This document shows, in pieces, positions 26,496 through 34,226 of a stretch of DNA of 64,000 bases. The stretch is taken from contig NZ_CP109090.1 of NCBI RefSeq assembly GCF_035917575.1, forward strand, positions 248,001 through 312,000. The letters run 5' to 3'. The notes beneath the pieces were generated by a model. The model searched no databases. It had not been told where the DNA came from and saw only the letters and a list, made by a program, of their open reading frames with translations. The stretch is from Streptomyces sp. NBC_01788 (GTDB lineage Bacteria; Actinomycetota; Actinomycetes; Streptomycetales; Streptomycetaceae). Both the position numbers and the translations under genes were made by a program. Numbering within the stretch: position 1 is the stretch's first letter; every line of letters starts with the position of its first letter.

Positions 26496-27053
26496 TTACA
26501 GGTCGAACTCGAGGTGCTCGATGTCCGTGAAGCGGACCTCCTCCAGCTGGCCGGCGCGGCGGCCGTTGTCCTGGAAGTACACCTCCTTGAGCGCTTCGGC
26601 GGCGATCTCCCTGAGCTGCTGGTCGGTGGCGCCGGCCTCCTGGGCGTCGAAGAGGCGGGCGGCGTAGCGGGGCGGCAGGGCGACGGTCAGGTGCCGGATG
26701 CGGTCCTGGTCCGTCGACCCGATCGGCGCGGTGTAGCCGAGGCGGGCACGGGTGTCGATGACGATGCCGCCCGTGGTCGCCGCCTTCTGCCGGGCCTTGG
26801 CCCTGATCTGCGGCTGCCAGCGCTTCTTCACCTCGTGCTCCAGGCTTGCGGCGAGGTCGGCGCGGGGCTTCTTGATCTGGTCCTTCACGTACCGCTCGAC
26901 GGTGCGCTGGGAGATCCGCAACATCTGGGCGACGGCCTTGGTGGTCTTGAGCTGCCTGACCAGGTACCGCATCTGCGCGGGCGCGCTCTTGGGTGCCGGG
27001 CGGGTGAAGGCTTTCTGCACCGCGGTGTCCAGGCCGTCCCCGAACAGGGTCAT
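26496..27053 (-). CDS. tpg: Telomere terminal protein Tpg
   Basis: 185 residues. The sequence (MTLFGDGLDTAVQKAFTRPA ... QMRYLVRQLKTTKAVAQMLR ... ISQRTVERYVKDQIKKPRAD ... IGSTDQDRIRHLTVALPPRY) matches the Streptomyces Tpg family closely. Tpg becomes covalently attached to the 5' ends of linear chromosomes and plasmids and primes end patching. The helix-turn-helix is at ~40-65 and the reverse-transcriptase-like region is C-terminal. It lies nine bases after the tap stop codon, and its AGGAG overlaps the tap end, so the pair is one translationally coupled operon. Length equals that of known family members. Confidence 0.93.
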   Translation of the reverse strand: MTLFGDGLDTAVQKAFTRPAPKSAPAQMRYLVRQLKTTKAVAQMLRISQRTVERYVKDQIKKPRADLAASLEHEVKKRWQPQIRAKARQKAATTGGIVIDTRARLGYTAPIGSTDQDRIRHLTVALPPRYAARLFDAQEAGATDQQLREIAAEALKEVYFQDNGRRAGQLEEVRFTDIEHLEFDL

Positions 27054-27062
27054 CGCCTACTC

Positions 27063-29291
27063 CTACTCTCCGTTGTCGACGTCGGTGACGGTGCCGTCCC
27101 TGATGTACCGGGCAAGGTTGAGTTCCGGGGCGTTGAACCGCTCGCGGACCTCTTCGCCCCACAGGACGGTCTGGGTGCCCTCGTGCTTGACCAGGCCGGG
27201 GTTGATGCCGAGCTTGAAGCCGCCGGGCAGCGGCTTGCCCTCCCGGTAGGGCAGGAAGTCCAGCGGGCCCGTGCCGTCCACCGCGTACACGACACAGTCG
27301 GACAGGACCGCGACCGGGTACTGCCCGGTGAACACCGCATGCTTGACGATCTTCCGATGGAAGTTGATCCGGGTGCGGGAGATGACCCCCGCGCGGACGT
27401 CCGGCCGCCAGGTGGGCCGGGACAGCGCCCGCCACGGCTCACCGGGCCGCCAGCCCTCACCCCGGGGCCGCTCGCGCAGCTTGCCCAGGCCGCCCTTGAC
27501 GGTCGCCTTGACCGCGTCCACGACGATCCCCAGCTGCGGATCGCGGCCGCGCCAGCCGTCCATCGCCGTGAGGAAGTCGGCCGGGGCCATGTCCGCGTGC
27601 ACACCGAGGTCGGCCATCGTGGCGAGGAAGGCGTCACGCAGCCGGTTGTACCAGGCATCCAGGTAGCGGCCGTTGTCGTAGCGCACCCACGCCTCGATCG
27701 GCGTGACGTCGTAGCCGAGCTCCACCGCGTACGCCACTGTCGGAGTCGCGTACCAGGCCGGGCCCTCGGGCCGCTCGCCCCTCGGCGTGAACGGGCTCGG
27801 CAACAGGCTCGCGTCCAGGTCCGCCCACGTGTCCTTGCCGACCCTCACCCGGGACAGGTCGACATGGGACAGGTCGACCAGCCAGCTACCCGGAAGCTTC
27901 GGATCGAACGCCGGCGCCTTCACGTGCGTCGGCTCGCCCAGGCCGACGGCCAGGCCGTTGGCTCCGGCTGCGAAGGCCATATTGACGTCGATGCCGACCA
28001 GGTTGCGGTGCATGCATTCGGCGTCGGTGAGTGGGCGCGCCCAGTCGAAGGCCTCCTCGAACAGCTTCTCGCCGGGACCGCGGACGTGGAAGCGCGGCAG
28101 GTTTTTGAGCAGCGGGTGCCCGTCGGGGGCCTCGCACGGCGCCGGGTCGACCGGCTGCTCGCCCAGCGAGCCCGGCGTCTTGGTCTCCGACTTCCTGAAG
28201 CCGCCGGTGCCCTCGTCACGGACGGCGTGAGTCGGCGGGTGCAGCGCGGTCATCAACTCCAGGCCGGTCACGGCGGTGGAGCCGCGCGGCGTCATCACCC
28301 GGGACGCGTACACACCCAGGACCCGGGCCAGGTCCGCCGGCCCCAGCTGCGCGGCCCCGCCCCAGTGACGGGAGTCGAGCGCATGCCACGACGGGATGCA
28401 CAGCTGCACGCAGGCCCGCTCCGATCCCTGCGCCGGGCGGTAGATCCTCGCCCACGGCCCGAACCCACGCTTCGTCAGCTTCCACTCCGCGCGGACCAGC
28501 TGCTTGACGACCTTGTGTCCCTCCGGGATCCGCCCGGCGAGCCGCTCCTCATCGGTGAGGGTGACCGGCAGGCCGTAGCGCTTCAGCGCCGCCTCGGTGA
28601 GCACGATCAGCGGGTCGGCGTCCTTGCCCGGCCCGGACAGCTTCGGCTGACCGAGCCGCGCCTCCTTGAGCGTCCACTCCACCAGGGCCGGGATGCTCTT
28701 GGCGGGCACGTCCAGGACCAGGCCGCCGACGCAGTACGCCAGCACCTGCCCGTCTTCGACGTCGACGACGGCGAGCGGCCCGTTCTCGAACCTCGCATCG
28801 GTGCCGCCCACCGGGGTGCCGGCGGGGGCGGCCTTCTTCGCGGCCGGACGGCGCGACGTCGACGACGGCCCGGCGGTGCGCGCCGGGCTCGGCGCGGCCT
28901 GCGGAGCAGCGGGGGCGGGGGCGGGGGCGGGGGCGGGAGTCTGAGTGTTCTCGGAGCGGGTCATGCCCGCGGTCTCGGAGGGCGGGGCTGCGGACAGTGG
29001 TCGCGCTTCCGGCGCCGGGGCGGACGCCTCCTCAGCCGCAGAAGCCGTCGGGTAGAGCTCCGCGAGCTGCTTCAACAGCCGTGCGTACGCCTCACGTTCC
29101 GGGCCCCGCGGCTCGGTCCGAGTCTTGCTGGACTCCCAGCCGGACACCGTGGCCCGGCGCACCTTCAGCGCGGCGGCCACTTCGTCCAGTGTCAGGCCGT
29201 GTGCCTGGCGCAGCCGCTTGCGCTCCTCCGGCGGCGGCAGCGGGGAACGGGACGCGACCAAGGCGTCGACCGCGTCGAACAACTCGGACAT
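27063..29291 (-). CDS. tap: Telomere-associated protein Tap
   Basis: 742 residues from ATG 29291, behind AGGAGGTG. The N-terminal Xre-type helix-turn-helix (LRQAHGLTLDEVAAALKVRR) is followed by an Ala/Pro-rich linker that includes an (AP)n run. The long C-terminal region (VVDVEDGQVLAYCVGGLVLD ... GIDVNMAFAAGANGLAVGLG ... VWYVRYDNGRYLDAWYNRLR-like segments) is the Tap region. Tap binds the 3' overhang of replicated Streptomyces telomeres and recruits Tpg. The gene is full length compared with known Tap (~740 residues), so this replicon should make its own end-patching proteins. Confidence 0.9.
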   Translation of the reverse strand: MSELFDAVDALVASRSPLPPPEERKRLRQAHGLTLDEVAAALKVRRATVSGWESSKTRTEPRGPEREAYARLLKQLAELYPTASAAEEASAPAPEARPLSAAPPSETAGMTRSENTQTPAPAPAPAPAAPQAAPSPARTAGPSSTSRRPAAKKAAPAGTPVGGTDARFENGPLAVVDVEDGQVLAYCVGGLVLDVPAKSIPALVEWTLKEARLGQPKLSGPGKDADPLIVLTEAALKRYGLPVTLTDEERLAGRIPEGHKVVKQLVRAEWKLTKRGFGPWARIYRPAQGSERACVQLCIPSWHALDSRHWGGAAQLGPADLARVLGVYASRVMTPRGSTAVTGLELMTALHPPTHAVRDEGTGGFRKSETKTPGSLGEQPVDPAPCEAPDGHPLLKNLPRFHVRGPGEKLFEEAFDWARPLTDAECMHRNLVGIDVNMAFAAGANGLAVGLGEPTHVKAPAFDPKLPGSWLVDLSHVDLSRVRVGKDTWADLDASLLPSPFTPRGERPEGPAWYATPTVAYAVELGYDVTPIEAWVRYDNGRYLDAWYNRLRDAFLATMADLGVHADMAPADFLTAMDGWRGRDPQLGIVVDAVKATVKGGLGKLRERPRGEGWRPGEPWRALSRPTWRPDVRAGVISRTRINFHRKIVKHAVFTGQYPVAVLSDCVVYAVDGTGPLDFLPYREGKPLPGGFKLGINPGLVKHEGTQTVLWGEEVRERFNAPELNLARYIRDGTVTDVDNGE
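28909..28936 (+). repeat. GGGGGC simple repeat inside tap
   Basis: GGGGGC is repeated about 4.5 times. On the tap strand it encodes the alternating Ala-Pro run of the linker. Such runs are prone to slippage, so linker length may vary between strains. Confidence 0.8.
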
Positions 29292-29326
29292 GAAACACCT
29301 CCTGCCCGACATCCTAACCCAATAAC

Positions 29327-29365
29327 CGTACGCATTGCGCACTTTCGCCGTACGGAACGCGTACG
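29327..29365. promoter_or_regulatory. Three helically phased CGTACG sites upstream of tap
   Basis: CGTACG occurs at 29327, 29349 and 29360, with spacings of 22 and 11 bp, which are whole turns of the helix. The flanks extend two of them to (C)CGTACGG. They lie 36-75 bp upstream of the tap ATG, next to a minus-strand -10-like TAGGAT (29311-29316). They are a candidate operator, possibly for Tap itself. Confidence 0.5.
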
Positions 29366-29714
29366 GAGGTAAGTCCCGTCCCCGTCGCTGCCCGTATCCC
29401 CCGGTCACCAGGTCTGCGGTGTTCGCCCTGCGGCGCTGCGGCGCCCGCCATGGAGTGCTCCCCCACGCACCTGCGCACTCGCCCCTGCGCTGGCCGCAGG
29501 CAGCCGTGGGCGGTACGATTTTGAGAAAAGTCAACGCGATTGCCTGCGCGCTTTTCGTGAGCCATTGATGTGCACAACATCTCTCGGTGAATGCCGACAC
29601 GCTCAAAAATCCTGAACAGCACGCAGATTCATTCGGGTCGGATTTCAGACCAGACGTGCCAATCCCGAACGTGCGGCGTTAGCAACTTGACGTTCGACCA
29701 GCAATGGGACTCAC
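29366..29714. other. Divergent intergenic region between tap and the membrane-phosphatase gene
   Basis: There is no ORF with a start signal. It contains an inverted pair GAAAAG/CTTTTC around 29523-29556 and otherwise AT-richer sequence than its surroundings near 29.58-29.70 kb. It presumably holds the promoter of the downstream cassette, but I cannot identify -35/-10 boxes with confidence. Confidence 0.4.
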
Positions 29715-31199
29715 ATGGGCTGGCTAACCTTCGGATACTTCGTATCGTATATTCCCTACGCCATGCTGGTGAAGGCACTGGCCAGTGGCGTGACTCCGCT
29801 GTCGCCCCAGCCGATCAGTGGCTACGAGATGCTGCCCGCATCCGTCCTCGGGCAGATCGCCGCGATGATGGTCTTCCTGGGCGTGTCGGGTCGGTGGCGA
29901 CACATGCGCCGGAGCGGGATCGGCGGGCGCCGGATTCCGACGGCGGGGCGGGAGACGCTGGCTGCCGGCTTCTTCACCTCGCTCATCATCGGCGCCACCA
30001 CGATGAATTACACCTTTGCCGGCGTCTCGATCCTCTTCATGCTGTTGATGATGCGGGGCGGAGTTCTCATTCTCTCCCCCTTGATCGACAGAGCGGGCAA
30101 TCGTCCGGTCATGAAACATTCCTGGTTGGCACTGTTCCTCAGCGTGGTAGCGGTTTCGGTGGCTCTCGGTGATGTGAACAGTTATCACCTCACGCCGACC
30201 GCTGTTCTGAGTGTCCTCATTTACCTCGTCGGCTACCTGGGCCGGTTCAAAATCATGGGTCGCGTCGCCAAGAACGGGATTGTCGCGACGGACCGGCGAT
30301 TCTTCGTGGAGGAGCATGTCGCGGCACCGGTCTGGCTGGCCGTGCTCCTGGGCGCGGGAGCGCTGGCCGGGCAACCGCAACTGGGCGCGGGTTTCACCAC
30401 GTTCCTGGGTACTCCGGCCGCGTTGGGGGCAGCGGGGATAGGAGTGGCCTACGAGGTGCTGTTCGTCTTCGCTTCGATGATCTACCTCGACCGGCGCGAA
30501 TACACCTGGGGTGTGCCGGCCTGGGCGTTCGCCAGCTTGATGTCCGGCCTGGTCGCCTCCTTCTCGCTCGCATGGCTGGCCGGGCTCCCGCCTCCCGGGA
30601 GCAGCCAGCTGATCGCGCTGGTGTTCGGGGTCGGCGCCGCCGCGGCCCTGTCCTGCCCGTCGGCCGTCCTCTGGTGGCGCACCCGCGGCACCGGCGCGGC
30701 GTACCGAGTGCTGTTCGTCTGCGGTGGGAACACGTGCCGCTCGCCCATGGCGGAGGTCATCGCATGGGCCGAAGCCGCGGAGGCGGGGATCGCACACGCC
30801 TTCCGGTTCTCCAGCGCGGGACTGGCGACGCCGATGCCCGCGCGGGCGATGGCTCCTGCCGCCCGGTCCGCGCTTGCCGAACTCGGCCTGCGACGGGTGC
30901 CGGGCCGGGGAAATCCCCGCCGTCACCGTGCTCGCTCGGTCACCCTTGAACTGTGCCGGGTCAGCTCCGTCATCTACTGCATGACCCGGGCCCATCGGGA
31001 CAGGGTGATCGCCATGGCGCCCGAAGCCGAGGAGCGTACCCTCCGGCTGGATCCGAACCATGACATCCCGGATCCGGAGGGACAGTCTCCGGAGGCGTAC
31101 CGTCGGTGCGCCGAGCACATCCAGCGCTCCGTGCGCGGCCGCCTGTGCGAGCTCGCCGAGTCCTCCAGCGCTTGCGGCACCACTCCGGGACAGGGGTGA
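29715..31199 (+). CDS. Polytopic membrane protein fused to a low-molecular-weight protein phosphatase domain
   Basis: 494 residues from ATG 29715. Residues 1-~325 form roughly nine or ten hydrophobic segments (for example MGWLTFGYFVSYIPYAMLVK, FAGVSILFMLLMMRGGVLIL, AVLSVLIYLVGYLGR), with a general look of a drug/metabolite-type transporter but no family I can name. Residues ~332-485 are an LMW-PTP/arsenate reductase-type domain. The P-loop is VLFVCGGNTCRSPMAE with nucleophile Cys336 and Arg342 (C-X5-R), and the acid loop is DPNHDIPDPEG. The catalytic residues are present. The combination is unusual. The next gene begins seven bases after the stop, so this is the first gene of a cassette. Confidence 0.8.
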   Translation: MGWLTFGYFVSYIPYAMLVKALASGVTPLSPQPISGYEMLPASVLGQIAAMMVFLGVSGRWRHMRRSGIGGRRIPTAGRETLAAGFFTSLIIGATTMNYTFAGVSILFMLLMMRGGVLILSPLIDRAGNRPVMKHSWLALFLSVVAVSVALGDVNSYHLTPTAVLSVLIYLVGYLGRFKIMGRVAKNGIVATDRRFFVEEHVAAPVWLAVLLGAGALAGQPQLGAGFTTFLGTPAALGAAGIGVAYEVLFVFASMIYLDRREYTWGVPAWAFASLMSGLVASFSLAWLAGLPPPGSSQLIALVFGVGAAAALSCPSAVLWWRTRGTGAAYRVLFVCGGNTCRSPMAEVIAWAEAAEAGIAHAFRFSSAGLATPMPARAMAPAARSALAELGLRRVPGRGNPRRHRARSVTLELCRVSSVIYCMTRAHRDRVIAMAPEAEERTLRLDPNHDIPDPEGQSPEAYRRCAEHIQRSVRGRLCELAESSSACGTTPGQG

Positions 31200-31206
31200 G
31201 GCAGGG

Positions 31207-32820
31207 ATGCCAGTGGCGCGAGCGACGAATGGATACGGTGCCGCCCCCGGGCGGCGGGCCCGGCTGGTGGCAGTGGCCGCCGAACCGGAGGACCTCACCC
31301 CCGGTTCGCTGCGCGGCCTCGCAGGAGTCGCCGACGAACTGGAAGTCCGGGCCGATCTGGTCGGCGATCCCGATCCGTCCCGGCTGCGTCGGCACTTCGG
31401 AGGGCAGCTGACCTACTGCCTGCGCTCTGCGCGACAGGGTGGCCGCTCGGTTGCCGGCCCGGTGGAACGGCGCACCCGGCTGCTGCGCGCGGCGGACCAC
31501 TATGAACTGGTCGACCTCGAGGCTATGGACGACGTGCAGCAGGAACTGCTGGCGGCCGTCCCCGCCCGGCGGCGGCGTGTCTCCTGGCACGCGTCCGGGC
31601 ATGCGGGGAGGGCCGAGGGGCGCTGTCGAGCGGGGCTGCGGGAGGCAGCAGGAAGGCTCCGGGAGCGGTTCGCCGCGATGTCCGCCGTGCCGGCGGCGCT
31701 GTACCTCCTCGCACCTGCGGGCGAAGGACAGTACGGGTTTGCCGCGCCGCTGCTGCTCACCGGGCTCGGGCGTACCGACGTGACGGCCTTCGCGTCCGGT
31801 CCGGTCGGCATGTGGACCCGGGTGCTGGCGCCGTGGCTGGGGGCGCCCGTCGTCTTCGGCCGGGTCGGTGCGCAGGGGGAGGACGGCATGCCGAGTGTGG
31901 GCCGGCTCCTGGCCGACTACGGCCTGCCCGCGTTGCCGCCGCTCAGCGGCCTTTTCGGCATCGCCGGGCGTGCGCCGGGAGGGTCGCTGTCGCCCCGGCT
32001 GCACAACGCGGCGTTGCGGGAACTGCGGCTGCCCGCGCTGTATCTGCCCTTCCAGGTGGACAGGTTTTCCCGGTTCTGGCAGTGGGGCTTCGACTTCGGG
32101 TCGCTGGCCGGGATCCCCCTGCACGGGCTGACCGTGACTGCCCCGCACAAGGAGAGCGCCCTCCACGTGGCCGACGTCGCCGACCCGGATGCGCTCGGAT
32201 GCGGTTCGGCCAATCTGCTGTGGCTCGACCAGGGGCGCTGGCGGGCGGCCACCACCGATGCCGTCGGTGCCCTGCGCCCCCTTGCCCTGGGTGGAGTCGA
32301 CCCGAGCGGCCGTACGGCCGCCGTCATCGGTTGCGGCGGCGCCGGACGAGCCGTCGCCTGGGCCCTGCGCGAGGCCGGAGCCAGGGTGACCCTTGTCAAC
32401 CGGGGGATCGCGCACGGTCTGGAAGCCTCCTCGCGGCTCGGGCTCCCCTACATACCGCTGTCCCGGTTCTCCCCGGCGGGGTACGACCTGCTCGTGCATG
32501 CCACGCCCCTGGTGGAGCGGGAGCCGTTCCCGGTTGCCGCGGCCGACAGGTACGCGGTGGTGTTGGAGATGGCCTACCGCGATCCGCCGACCGCGCTCGC
32601 GCGCGCCACCCGTGCTCGCGGGCTGGTCGGCATCGACGGCTGGCAGGTCCTGTCCGTCGAGGTCCGCGAGCAGTTCAGGCTGATGACGGGCCATCCGATG
32701 CCCGACGCGCTGCCGCTGCGGTCCATCTGCTTCGGATCGGCCGAGCAGGCCGCTGTCCACGAACTCACCGCTTCAGGGGGACCGGCACGGGCACACCGTA
32801 CGGGGCGGGAGGCACCATGA
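31207..32820 (+). CDS. Degenerate type I dehydroquinase fused to shikimate dehydrogenase
   Basis: 537 residues from ATG 31207, seven bases after the previous stop. Residues ~15-245 follow the type I 3-dehydroquinate dehydratase fold (YELVDLEA, His128 in VSWHAS, FASGPVGMWTRVLAPWLGAP). The Schiff-base lysine of the VKIA motif reads YLLA, so this half looks inactive. Residues ~255-525 are a shikimate dehydrogenase: SLSPRLHNAALRE, GLTVTAPHKES with the catalytic-type Lys315, TTDAVG with Asp351, and the dinucleotide motif GCGGAGRA from residue 375. Actinobacteria normally use a type II dehydroquinase for primary aromatic synthesis, so this is probably a secondary-metabolism or catabolic enzyme on a shikimate- or quinate-like substrate. 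Confidence 0.82.
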   Translation: MPVARATNGYGAAPGRRARLVAVAAEPEDLTPGSLRGLAGVADELEVRADLVGDPDPSRLRRHFGGQLTYCLRSARQGGRSVAGPVERRTRLLRAADHYELVDLEAMDDVQQELLAAVPARRRRVSWHASGHAGRAEGRCRAGLREAAGRLRERFAAMSAVPAALYLLAPAGEGQYGFAAPLLLTGLGRTDVTAFASGPVGMWTRVLAPWLGAPVVFGRVGAQGEDGMPSVGRLLADYGLPALPPLSGLFGIAGRAPGGSLSPRLHNAALRELRLPALYLPFQVDRFSRFWQWGFDFGSLAGIPLHGLTVTAPHKESALHVADVADPDALGCGSANLLWLDQGRWRAATTDAVGALRPLALGGVDPSGRTAAVIGCGGAGRAVAWALREAGARVTLVNRGIAHGLEASSRLGLPYIPLSRFSPAGYDLLVHATPLVEREPFPVAAADRYAVVLEMAYRDPPTALARATRARGLVGIDGWQVLSVEVREQFRLMTGHPMPDALPLRSICFGSAEQAAVHELTASGGPARAHRTGREAP

Positions 32821-32903
32821 CGACCCGTGCGACGTCCTCGTCCGGACCGCCCACGGCCCGCCTGCCGAACGTGACACGGCACTTGGAGGCTACCTCCACA
32901 TGA
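32817..32903 (+). CDS. 28-residue ORF coupled at both ends (ATGA/ATGA)
   Basis: ATG 32817 overlaps the stop of the shikimate dehydrogenase fusion (ATGA) and is preceded by GGGAGG. Its own stop TGA overlaps the ATG of the next gene (ATGA at 32900). The product begins MTTRATSSSGPPTARLPNVT and ends RHLEATST. It is rich in Thr/Ser and has no hydrophobic segment. It could be a genuine micropeptide, a translational coupler, or chance. The double overlap with a strong ribosome site favours translation. Confidence 0.45.
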   Translation: MTTRATSSSGPPTARLPNVTRHLEATST

Positions 32904-34129
32904 CCGACGACCTGCCCCGCGCCGCCGGATCCGTCCGCAGCCCGGCGACCGGAGACGACCAGGCTGTTCTCGCGACAGCGGCCAAGCTCGCCGCGGACAA
33001 GTTCGCCCCCCGCGCTGTGGAGTACGACCGCGAGGCCGTCTTCCCCGCCGAGGATTTCGACGACCTGTTCTCCAGCGGTCTCCTGGGCGCCACCGTGCCA
33101 CGGGAATACGGGGGCCTGGGCTACGGCCCCCAGCAGCGCCACACCCTGCCCCTGTGGGAGATGACCACGACGCTGGCCAAGGCGGATCTGTCACTGGCCC
33201 GCTGCTGGGAAGGGCACGCCAACGCACTGGTCCTGATCGACGCCCTGGCCACCCCCGAGCAGAAGCGACGCTGGTTCGCAGGCGTGGTGGAACACGGGGA
33301 GAAATGGGCCGCCTGGAGCGGCGAGCCCCAAGCCCCGAAGCCGGGCGAGAGCCTTCGCTTCGGCACCACACTGGTCCCTGTCCGCAACGGCTGGGTCCTC
33401 CGTGGCAGCAAAGCTTTCGCCACCGGTGCCACCGGAGCACAGTGGGCGATCCTGCTCGTCGATCCGGAGACACCCGGCGGAGCCCGCCAGACCACCCCGG
33501 GGGCCCGCGGGAGGCTCCTGCTGCTGGCCTGCGACCTGTCCGACCCGACCGTGACCGTGGATGCTTCCTGGTGGGACCCCGCCGGCATGCGTGCGACGGT
33601 CAGCCACGCGGTGCGCTTTCACGACACCTTCATACCGCGCGAGCATCTTGTCGGAGGTCCCGGCAGCTACTTCGAGGGGCAGTGGCAGACCGTGTTCGTG
33701 CCCCATTACGCGGCCAGCTTCCTCGGCGGCGCCCTCGCCGCGTATGAGTACGGGCTCGCGTACCTGAAACGACAGGGCAAGGGCGGTGACCCCTATGTGC
33801 AGCAGCGAGTGGGCAGCATGGCGGTCAACGTCGAGACCGGGCACCTCTGGCTGCGCCACGTCGCCGGTCTGTGGGACGAGGGCAGGGACGACGAGGCCCG
33901 AATCGCCGGCGCCAGAGCCTGGCACACGATCGCGCATCTGGCACAGGAAACGGTGCATCACGTCATTCAGGCCTGCGGCGCCCGCAGCCTGATCCGCCCG
34001 AGCCCCGTGGAGCGGGTCCTGCGCGACCTGACGCTGTACGAACTCCACGACAACGCCGATCACGTTCTCGCGACCGTAGGCCGTGCCGTGCTCGGCGAGC
34101 AGTACGACCTGTCCTTCCACAGACTCTGA
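32900..34129 (+). CDS. Acyl-CoA dehydrogenase family protein
   Basis: 409 residues from ATG 32900, behind GGAGG. Acyl-CoA dehydrogenase landmarks are AAKLAADKFAPRAVEYDREA (N-terminal helices), LGATVPREYGGLGYGP, the FAD/substrate-binding middle domain (SGEPQAPKP ... NGWVLRGSKAFATGATGAQW), and the C-terminal helical bundle (YLKRQGKGGDPYVQQRVGSM ... VHHVIQACGARSLIRPSPVE, RVLRDLTLYELHDN). The family oxidises acyl thioesters with FAD. It is the last gene of the membrane-phosphatase/shikimate dehydrogenase cassette, so the substrate may be a product of that pathway. Confidence 0.88.
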   Translation: MTDDLPRAAGSVRSPATGDDQAVLATAAKLAADKFAPRAVEYDREAVFPAEDFDDLFSSGLLGATVPREYGGLGYGPQQRHTLPLWEMTTTLAKADLSLARCWEGHANALVLIDALATPEQKRRWFAGVVEHGEKWAAWSGEPQAPKPGESLRFGTTLVPVRNGWVLRGSKAFATGATGAQWAILLVDPETPGGARQTTPGARGRLLLLACDLSDPTVTVDASWWDPAGMRATVSHAVRFHDTFIPREHLVGGPGSYFEGQWQTVFVPHYAASFLGGALAAYEYGLAYLKRQGKGGDPYVQQRVGSMAVNVETGHLWLRHVAGLWDEGRDDEARIAGARAWHTIAHLAQETVHHVIQACGARSLIRPSPVERVLRDLTLYELHDNADHVLATVGRAVLGEQYDLSFHRL

Positions 34130-34226
34130 GTGAGGCAGCGCTCCATGGAGTGGGTGGTATCGCCGCCCGGAGTTTCCCGGCCCCGGCAGGAGTCAGAACC
34201 GCTCTCTGCCCCGATCGGGCATGGCC

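Noticed and set aside
28909..28936. GGGGGC repeat as a possible regulatory or recombination repeat
   Set aside because: It lies inside the tap coding sequence and simply encodes an Ala-Pro linker.
26484..29372. Very long plus-strand open frame opposite tap and tpg
   Set aside because: It is the antisense shadow of two strongly recognisable genes, with Arg/Gly/Val-biased composition and no domain.
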